This document shows positions 39,093-45,620 of a DNA stretch of 45,620 nucleotides, one piece after another; the stretch's first letter is position 1, and every line of letters begins with the position of its first letter. A program made the position numbers and the translations under genes. The stretch is taken from positions 1 through 45,620 of the forward strand of contig JBAZRW010000009.1 in assembly GCA_041662785.1 (NCBI GenBank). The letters are read 5' to 3'. The notes beneath the pieces are model-generated. The model was not told the origin of the DNA. It ran no database searches and worked only from the letters and a program-made list of their open reading frames with translations. The stretch is from Bdellovibrionales bacterium. GTDB taxonomy: Bacteria > Pseudomonadota > Alphaproteobacteria > UBA9219.

Positions 39093-39932
39093 ATGTCAAA
39101 AAGATTTCGTCTATCTCTCGCCTTCCTCCTCATTCTTCTTTTAAGCTCTTCACCCAGCATGGCCAGAAACGCCGAGCTGCTTTTATCGCCTACGCGGATT
39201 GTCCTTGATAATGGGGCTAAGTACGCAACAGTAACCATCAGAAATAACGGCGATGGCGTTGGCCGTTATAAAATCGAGCTCGTCGACACAATAATGAATG
39301 AAAACGGCGGCATCAAAATACGCGAAGACGGGTCCAAGGGCGATTTTTCCGCTCAAGACATTATAAGCCTGTCACCGCACAGTATGACGCTTAAACCAGA
39401 TGAGAACCAAGTTGTTCGCATCCTTGTTAAAAACATGAACGAACTACCCGATGGCGAATACAAATCACACCTCCAAGTTCGCATGACAGAGAACGATCTT
39501 GATTTAAAAACGGGGCAGCCCGCAGCTGACGGTACAACGATCACCTTAAAACCGAAAATGACCACGGTTATCCCCGTTATTGTTCGCAAAGGTCAAACGG
39601 AGTTTAAGGTTATGCTCGATGAGGCCAAACTTATTATGGGAGGAGGTGAAGGAAAACCATCTCCTGAAATCAGTGCAAGTTTTAGTCTTTCAGGCAACCG
39701 CTCTGTTCTTGGCGACATCAAAGTCACCCATATTGCAGCCGATGGTAAGGAAACACAGCTCGTCTTTTTCCGAGGCATTGCCATCTATCGTGGCGTAACC
39801 AAACGCACTCAGACGGTTGCTCTTACGGTTCCATCTGGTGTCAACATTCACAGTGGCAAACTGGATGTCGCGTTTATGTCTCAAGAAAATGAAGGAAGTC
39901 AGGTTTTAACATCAAAAACCATTGTCCCTTGA
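39093..39932 (+). CDS. PapD-like periplasmic chaperone
   Basis: The product (MSKRFRLSL start) has a signal peptide (AFLLILLLSSSPSMA) and the first domain of a PapD-type chaperone: ELLLSPTRIVLDNGAKYATV with the conserved strand, NNGDGVGRYKIELVD, and ISLSPHSMTLKPDENQVVRI ahead of VKNMNELPDGEYKSHLQVRM. The second domain is more diverged (HIAADGKETQLVFFRGIAIY). It should capture subunits in the periplasm and hand them to the outer-membrane protein encoded next. I chose the ATG at 39093, preceded by GGAGCG; a longer frame starts 24 nt earlier. Confidence 0.85.
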   Translation: MSKRFRLSLAFLLILLLSSSPSMARNAELLLSPTRIVLDNGAKYATVTIRNNGDGVGRYKIELVDTIMNENGGIKIREDGSKGDFSAQDIISLSPHSMTLKPDENQVVRILVKNMNELPDGEYKSHLQVRMTENDLDLKTGQPAADGTTITLKPKMTTVIPVIVRKGQTEFKVMLDEAKLIMGGGEGKPSPEISASFSLSGNRSVLGDIKVTHIAADGKETQLVFFRGIAIYRGVTKRTQTVALTVPSGVNIHSGKLDVAFMSQENEGSQVLTSKTIVP

Positions 39933-40131
39933 CCCTTTCTGCGATGCATTTCAAAAGACACAACATCATAAAAATAACATAAAACACGATCGTGTTCGTA
40001 GCCGAATCACTTGGGAATAAGTACGATTAGCCCTTGATTCGGTTTAACAAACAGTTCGTGCATGATCCGACGTGTTCCTTTGCGCTGTTTTTTGCAGCAA
40101 GGCCACCCTAACGAACAGGGCAAGGCCATCT

Positions 40132-43100
40132 ATGATTAGGTTCCCAACCCCTTTTTGCTGCGGGCTGTTTCTAATCGTAGCGGTGTTGACGCTTTCTCTT
40201 TTCCCGTATGATGCTCGGGCCGCCGCGCCAGACACTTCAGAAAAGATTTGTGCACGCGTTATAACCGTCTTGCGAGCTTCCATTAATGACAACAAAGAAA
40301 TAACCCAATCTGTTCAGATCATGGATTTTAACGGTCAGTTTTTTATCCCTTTACAAGATATTATTCATTTTTTTGATTTCCCCATTTCAATAGATCAATC
40401 CGGATCTTATGCATCAGGTTTTTTTGTAACACCCGAAAAATCATTTAGCCTCGATGTTAATAATCTTTCCGTGCGCACTGGCGCAACACGTCAATCCATA
40501 ACACGCCAAGATATTCGAAGACAAGACAGCAGGCTTTATATCAGTCAAGATGCACTGCGTTTATGGTTTGGTATATCAAGCACGGCCGACCTCAAGCAAG
40601 GCACTCTTCATTTCACGACAGCTTATGTTCTGCCCTCAAAGGCAAAGGAAATCCGCGCAAAAAAACGCCTTGAGGAACTTGGTTCTTTTACAAAAACAGA
40701 CCAAGAAATATTTGCTTTACCAGAGATAAAACATTCCCTTGGGCTTTCCTCAACTCCAAACGCCATTCCTGCCACGCAAAAACACAACTTTACCGGCGTA
40801 ACGGTGGCAGGTTATGAAGTTGAGCTTTACCGCAACAGTACGCTTATAGCCTTTCAGTTTGCGGATGAAACGGGGCATTACATCTTTCAAGACACGCCTC
40901 TTCTGTGGGGAGAAAATATTTTCCGCTTGGCAATCTATGGCCCACAGGGCCAACACGAGGAAAAAACAGAAACGCTGGTCGCACAATTTCCTGTAATCGA
41001 AAACTTCAAATCCAATTCTTCTCTGCCCACAAAAAATACAAGCGAAGAAAAAAGTGCTGTCAAAGATGCACAAAAGGCCACGTCCCTTTCGACAGGCTCG
41101 CAATCCCCGCCTATTCTAGCCAAAAACTGGGCTAATTTGACTGTTGTTCAGGAAGGCAAAAACATCGGTACACTCGATGCCTATATTGGCGTTCGAGGCA
41201 TTTTTTTACGTCTTGACTCATTTTTACGCTATCTTGGCATTACTTATAGCCAACAAACATCTTCCGACTTTCTAGAGATTAGGGCAGACAACAATCGCCA
41301 TATAACTCTTGACCTTTCACAACGAACGTATGTCGATGAGGGTCAAAATCATACCCTTTATGATACGGATGCTTTCAAGAACGATGACATAATCTACGCG
41401 AACACGGATTTGCTCCATCGCCTTTTTCCGAGCAGCGCTTTTATTGTTGATCAAACTCTGCAAAAAATAGAAATACCAGAGAAGAGAAAAGAAGAAACAT
41501 ATCCACAGACAACCACACAAGCAGCGGATAAGACTGATGTCGCACCAGTTCCCAATGCGGCCCCCATTCAACCTGTCATCATTGACGATTTAAACGGACA
41601 ACAACGGGTTTCCGGAGCGGAAGCGCGACCCAAAGAAGAACAAGAAGCAAAAGATGTCTTGCATATAGATCAACCAACTCTCACCAAAGATACAGCACAA
41701 GACAACAATGATCAGAAAAACGGCGAACCGCTCATTTTGCAGCCACGACTTAAAAACATGCCTGCCAGTAACGAGTTTATCGAAGCCCTAGATCTCCCAG
41801 GCCAGATCTTTTTGCCACTGAACGACCTTTTTCAAATCATCGGATTCCCGATTAAATTTGATGATGCAAAGAATGAAGCACACGGCTTTTTCTTTACACC
41901 TGATAACGTGTTTTATCTTAACGTCGATAAAAAAGAAGGTCGCGCGGGCAATAAGCGCTTAGACATAACTTATCGTGATGTTCGTAGGCATGAAGGTCAA
42001 ATCTATGTTAGCACTGAAAGCTTCACCGAATGGTTTGGGATCATTTGCGAGATTGATCGGGCAAAGGCCATTATTCAATTTAAAACGGATCAACTTTTCC
42101 CCGCAGAAGAAGCGGAGCAACGTCAGAAAAGATGGAACAAGCTTTTGACCGCTGTCGCGCCTTCCGACAATGATTTACCGGTTTTACAAAATCCGTATCA
42201 AGCCATAGATTATCCATCGATCGATGTCTCTTGGGGGTCAAATTTTACTCATAACGACGCCATAACGACGCAAAACAACACGTTTATAAGTAACTACAAC
42301 ATTCAAGGCGCGATGGAGCTCGGCTATCTGACCAACCAGTTCTACGTTCAGGGAGCAACGGATACTAACGCCATTAATACCATTCGCCTACAAGCTGGGC
42401 GCAAAGACCCTGCGGGCAATCTTTTAGGGGTCATGAACGCAACCCAGTTTGCCATCGGTGACATCACATCGCCTTCCGTGTCCTTTGTGACATCAAATTC
42501 TCTTGGACGCGGCATATCGATGACAAATCGCAGTGTTACATCCTCTGAAAACTTTGATGTGCGCACATTTACCGGAGATTCTGTGCCCGGATACGAAGTT
42601 GAATTGTATCGTAATAACGTTCTCGTCTCTTTTCAAACGGTCGAAGCTAATGGCCGTTACAACTTTGTTGATATACCCATCCTTTACGGCGAGAACACCT
42701 TCCGCCTTGTTTTTTATGGCAACCAAGGTCAGCGCGAAGAGCGTATTGAAACCGTTTCAGCCTCAAGTGCTCTTCTTAAAGAAGACCAGTTCGAGTATAC
42801 ACTTGGAGCGCAGCAACGTGGCCTTAGCCTTATCCCCATTAATCAACTTACCCTGACGAACCCCAAAACACCCGTTGGGGAGCAGCTTGTTGGTGGCTTT
42901 CGCTATGGCGTCACGAAGAATTACACTATCGGAGCCGGAATCGCTGAAACAATTCTGCAGGACGGACCGCACCGCTATCTGACAACGTCTTCCGGTTCAA
43001 ATTTTTTTGGTATTCTTTCGGAAACAAGTTTTGCAAAGGATATGACCACGGGTGGCTGGGCCAGCGGCATGTCAGTGCTTACCGGCTTTGAGGGAGTTAG

Positions 43101-44523
43101 TCTGCGCGGCCGCTACCGACAATACAATGATTTCATCAGTGAGTCCGTCAATAATCTAAATATACCACTTAAGTCCGAGGCTCAAATCGATGCAAACACA
43201 CAACTCTTTTTGCCGCTTGTCCACGACTTCAGTTTGGGTTTGTCGGGACTTCAAGAAGTATTTGTCGATAATGATCTTGTCCCGCGCTACACCTATGGTG
43301 TTCAGGTCTCAAAAAGCCTTTGGGGTCTAAGTTTCAACAACAAGATTGATTATATTCTTGACGACGAAAAAAGATTTCAAGATACCTTCGGTTTTCAAAC
43401 GCGCTTGTGGGATATTAATTTCCGAGCGACAGGCATTTATGATTTAAGCCCTCTACAGCAATTCCGCAGTGCCTCCTTTATGACAGACTACAGGCTGATG
43501 GACAAACTTTCAGGCCAAAGCCAAATAGAAAAAGATCTAACAACGAACAAAACGTCATTCGGCCAAAATATTAACTGGGATTTTGACGATTTTCGTTTGA
43601 GTCTTAACAACCAAGTTGATAACAGCGGTGATTACGCGGTCGGGATGAACGTACTTTTCTCGCTTAACCATGATAAGGTAAACAACAAATGGAGGGCTCA
43701 ACCCCAATCAACAACTTCAGGTGGAGCCGTTGCGGGCCGCGTCTTCATCGATGAGAACAACAATGACCTTTACGACGAAGGTGAAAAGCTTGTGAACGCT
43801 GACGTGCGGATTGATCGTGCCGCCGTCACGCTTGATGAAAACGGTTTTTTTGTTGCGCCCGTCGCTCCTTATGGAATGTCTAAGGTCGAGATTAATGCCA
43901 GCACTCTTTCCGATCCGCTTCTCACACCCAAAACGAAAGGTTATCGCGTCCAGACTAGGCCAGGTGACACGGTCGTCGCAGATTTTCCCTTAGTTCACAC
44001 CACTATCATTGACGGCACATCATATTTCCTTGAAGGAGATACTAAGCGCGAGATTGGCAATATCGTTATTGAACTTCAAGATAAAGACAACACGCCAATA
44101 CGTCGCGTTATAAGTGAAATTGATGGCTATTACAGCTTCGATAAGGTTCAAAAAGGTGAGTACTGGATCAGTGTTCCTGATGAGGTTTTGTCGTCAATTA
44201 ACGCCACGTTGACAAACAAAATTCATATCAAAATCGACGAGATTGATGGGTTCATTTCGGATAACAACATCCTCTTACAACAAAAAGTAGATCTAACTGC
44301 GCCACCATCCTTTGGTCTACCGACACCCAACTTGCCTCCCACGCCAGCTTTACCCGCTCCTCCCATATCGCCAACGTTGCCAACGTCGGTTAAGGAAGAA
44401 AAAACCATAAAAGAAAAAGCAGACAATACTCCAAATGAAACAGATTCCTCTACGGGTGATAGTAATGAGGTGAATAAACCAATCCACGGCTCATCGCCAC
44501 CAATAGTCGAGCTTACTCCCTAA
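40132..44523 (+). CDS. Usher-like outer-membrane protein with duplicated N-terminal modules
   Basis: The 1463-residue product has a signal peptide (RFPTPFCCGLFLIVAVLTLS). Its plan is a repeated pair. Module A (about 59-176 and 557-655) looks like the copper-amine-oxidase N-terminal-type fold (FIPLQDIIHFFDFPI; IFLPLNDLFQIIGFPIKFD). Module B (about 228-282 and 821-875) has GYEVELYRN...GENIFRL and GYEVELYRN...GENTFRL. A further related module lies at 336-448, and a low-complexity linker follows it. Next comes a likely beta-barrel (about 887-1190), a Sdr-type beta repeat (GGAVAGRVFIDENNNDLYDE) and a Pro/Ser-rich tail. It follows the chaperone gene and likely exports DUF4402 subunits. It is far from classic FimD/PapC ushers (about 800-850 residues). 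Confidence 0.78.
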   Translation: MIRFPTPFCCGLFLIVAVLTLSLFPYDARAAAPDTSEKICARVITVLRASINDNKEITQSVQIMDFNGQFFIPLQDIIHFFDFPISIDQSGSYASGFFVTPEKSFSLDVNNLSVRTGATRQSITRQDIRRQDSRLYISQDALRLWFGISSTADLKQGTLHFTTAYVLPSKAKEIRAKKRLEELGSFTKTDQEIFALPEIKHSLGLSSTPNAIPATQKHNFTGVTVAGYEVELYRNSTLIAFQFADETGHYIFQDTPLLWGENIFRLAIYGPQGQHEEKTETLVAQFPVIENFKSNSSLPTKNTSEEKSAVKDAQKATSLSTGSQSPPILAKNWANLTVVQEGKNIGTLDAYIGVRGIFLRLDSFLRYLGITYSQQTSSDFLEIRADNNRHITLDLSQRTYVDEGQNHTLYDTDAFKNDDIIYANTDLLHRLFPSSAFIVDQTLQKIEIPEKRKEETYPQTTTQAADKTDVAPVPNAAPIQPVIIDDLNGQQRVSGAEARPKEEQEAKDVLHIDQPTLTKDTAQDNNDQKNGEPLILQPRLKNMPASNEFIEALDLPGQIFLPLNDLFQIIGFPIKFDDAKNEAHGFFFTPDNVFYLNVDKKEGRAGNKRLDITYRDVRRHEGQIYVSTESFTEWFGIICEIDRAKAIIQFKTDQLFPAEEAEQRQKRWNKLLTAVAPSDNDLPVLQNPYQAIDYPSIDVSWGSNFTHNDAITTQNNTFISNYNIQGAMELGYLTNQFYVQGATDTNAINTIRLQAGRKDPAGNLLGVMNATQFAIGDITSPSVSFVTSNSLGRGISMTNRSVTSSENFDVRTFTGDSVPGYEVELYRNNVLVSFQTVEANGRYNFVDIPILYGENTFRLVFYGNQGQREERIETVSASSALLKEDQFEYTLGAQQRGLSLIPINQLTLTNPKTPVGEQLVGGFRYGVTKNYTIGAGIAETILQDGPHRYLTTSSGSNFFGILSETSFAKDMTTGGWASGMSVLTGFEGVSLRGRYRQYNDFISESVNNLNIPLKSEAQIDANTQLFLPLVHDFSLGLSGLQEVFVDNDLVPRYTYGVQVSKSLWGLSFNNKIDYILDDEKRFQDTFGFQTRLWDINFRATGIYDLSPLQQFRSASFMTDYRLMDKLSGQSQIEKDLTTNKTSFGQNINWDFDDFRLSLNNQVDNSGDYAVGMNVLFSLNHDKVNNKWRAQPQSTTSGGAVAGRVFIDENNNDLYDEGEKLVNADVRIDRAAVTLDENGFFVAPVAPYGMSKVEINASTLSDPLLTPKTKGYRVQTRPGDTVVADFPLVHTTIIDGTSYFLEGDTKREIGNIVIELQDKDNTPIRRVISEIDGYYSFDKVQKGEYWISVPDEVLSSINATLTNKIHIKIDEIDGFISDNNILLQQKVDLTAPPSFGLPTPNLPPTPALPAPPISPTLPTSVKEEKTIKEKADNTPNETDSSTGDSNEVNKPIHGSSPPIVELTP

Positions 44524-44880
44524 CTGAACTTGCAATCACTTAAGGCTGTTTCTTGCTATTTCATTTTATCTTTTTGTCGATTAATCAAACTATATTGGCT
44601 CTATTATCACGGAAACTCAGCATAATTAAATACTGTTGCTCTCTATTACTACAATAGTAATTCATCACACAGAGGTATTCATTCTTTTTTGCACCATCAA
44701 TTACATACAATTTTATGTACTTGCTGCACTGGAATGCTATTGTATGGTCTCTTATTCTTGTTTTGTGCACTGCAATACTTTGTTTTTGCGTGCATTTTAA
44801 TATAAAATGTGGTACAATAAGATGTTAGGTTAAATGGATAGTTCATCGTTTTTTATAAAGAGCCAACCGGACAAGTGGCC
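44524..44880. other. A+T-rich intergenic region, likely promoter of the last subunit gene
   Basis: This 357-nt gap is the most A+T-rich part of the locus. Near 44800-44835 it holds TTTTAATATAAAATGTGG and TACAATAAG, which could be -10 elements. No terminator hairpin, repeat or gene is seen. Confidence 0.5.
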
Positions 44881-45399
44881 ATGATTTACACAATCTTTTA
44901 CAAAGGTTTTTTCGTATTTTTTCTCTTGCTGCTTTCTCTAAATGCAGAGCAAGTTCTTGCGGCTACGCAAACTATGTCCGCCCATATTGCCTTTGATACG
45001 GTATTGAGCATCACCAACACATCTGGCATCGATTTTGGTTCCGTTAAAGCAAATCAGGCCGGAACCTACACGGTATCTTCGACAGGTGTTGTTACAGCAA
45101 CCAACAGCGGCGTTGTTCTTGGTGGTGCAAGCAAAGGGGGAAGTCTGACCATCGCCGGATCAACAACACAGACAATCGATATTACAGCCAACAACTATGT
45201 TTCCAATAATGGCGTAACGCCTTCAGGCGTAACCTGTGCTTACAACGGCGGCGCAGCCGCACCGTGCAATCTTACAAGCCAAGCCGCGCCTGCGGCTGGT
45301 AAGATTCTCCTTATCGGCATCACCGTCGATGTGGACGGTAATCAGACGGTTAATACAACAGCATCTCCTACATTCGACATAGTGGTTACATATCATTAA
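44881..45399 (+). CDS. DUF4402 surface-fibre subunit, second copy
   Basis: The 172-residue product is clearly related to the subunit at 37979. It has a signal peptide (IYTIFYKGFFVFFLLLLSLN, ending VLAA) and the mature start ATQTMSAHIAFDTVLSI. It shares GIDFGSVKANQAGTYTVSST, NNGVTPSGVTCAYNGGAAAP with the Cys pair, and the ending SPTFDIVVTYH. The ATG at 44881 was chosen over a GTG two codons earlier. It has its own A+T-rich upstream region, so it may be expressed apart from the first copy; an alternative subunit is one reading. Confidence 0.83.
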   Translation: MIYTIFYKGFFVFFLLLLSLNAEQVLAATQTMSAHIAFDTVLSITNTSGIDFGSVKANQAGTYTVSSTGVVTATNSGVVLGGASKGGSLTIAGSTTQTIDITANNYVSNNGVTPSGVTCAYNGGAAAPCNLTSQAAPAAGKILLIGITVDVDGNQTVNTTASPTFDIVVTYH

Positions 45400-45604
45400 T
45401 GAAGGACATGAGTGAGAAAACAAACGGCGCGTGTGGCCGAGGGAATCGAAGCGATGATCGCCAAAACGGGCAAATGAGATGAATCGTACACGGCGTAGGA
45501 CGACACTTCTCTGCCTTTTGCGGCTCTCCCTCAAAGGATGGGGCAAAGGCGGACTTCTGATAAGATAGAAGCCGCCAAGCCACCCATCCAAGAGGAGCCC
45601 GCCA

Positions 45605-45620
45605 ATGCCTTACGATCATC
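45605..45620 (+). CDS. Start of a gene cut by the window edge
   Basis: An ATG at 45605 (MPYDH...) follows AGGAGCCCGCCA, a good ribosome site. Only five codons are visible, so nothing can be said of the product. Confidence 0.4.

Noticed and set aside
45412..45477. Mini-frame starting with GTG (RKQTARVAEGIEAMIAKTGK) after AAGGA
   Set aside because: At 21 residues with a GTG start it may be a real small protein or a gene remnant, but nothing else supports it.

Overview
The window looks like chromosomal DNA of an alphaproteobacterium of moderate G+C. The best lineage clue is a 70-residue DUF1150 protein with the usual end (ARQND-type, then PVSVH). A CarD regulator, LpxC (so a Gram-negative outer membrane), a class II DAHP synthase and a long PurC agree with this. 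I cannot name the genus. Many intergenic gaps hold short palindromic repeats of at least two families, a pattern known from Rickettsia and other Alphaproteobacteria.

Layout. 1-324: the end of an unknown gene that runs into a repeat. 324-7837 (minus strand): housekeeping genes purC, nadE, a class II DAHP synthase, a class I-type cyclic-nucleotide phosphodiesterase homologue and glmS, plus one small exported protein. 8071-9292: two unknown plus-strand genes. 9307-17103: an anaerobic-life block with nrdG and nrdD (class III ribonucleotide reductase), ubiV, ubiU and ubiT (oxygen-independent ubiquinone synthesis), and a divergent FNR-type regulator with an unusual N-terminal half. Two sites match the FNR consensus (one perfectly) and one matches an NrdR box, so the block reads as one oxygen-controlled regulon. 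ubiV carries an in-frame palindromic repeat.

17685-28588: small membrane proteins, DUF1150, cca, a moxR-DUF58 pair, two unknown small genes, a 550-residue protein with a beta-carbonic-anhydrase-like C-terminal half, an unknown gene, then prs, rplY and pth. 29188-34376: an exported Cys-rich protein, a C39-like peptidase gene set between 27-bp direct repeats copied from the 3' end of dgt, dgt, an exonuclease III gene, carD and lpxC.

34625-45620 is accessory DNA: a small exported repeat protein, a 464-residue unknown, a decayed DUF927 helicase/primase-like gene, and a surface-fibre locus. That locus has a DUF4402 subunit, a strong hairpin terminator, a second DUF4402-like subunit, a PapD-like chaperone, a 1463-residue usher-like outer-membrane protein with duplicated N-terminal modules, and another DUF4402 subunit. 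It resembles a chaperone-usher system but has a non-standard assembly protein, and it is the best candidate here for a poorly described system.
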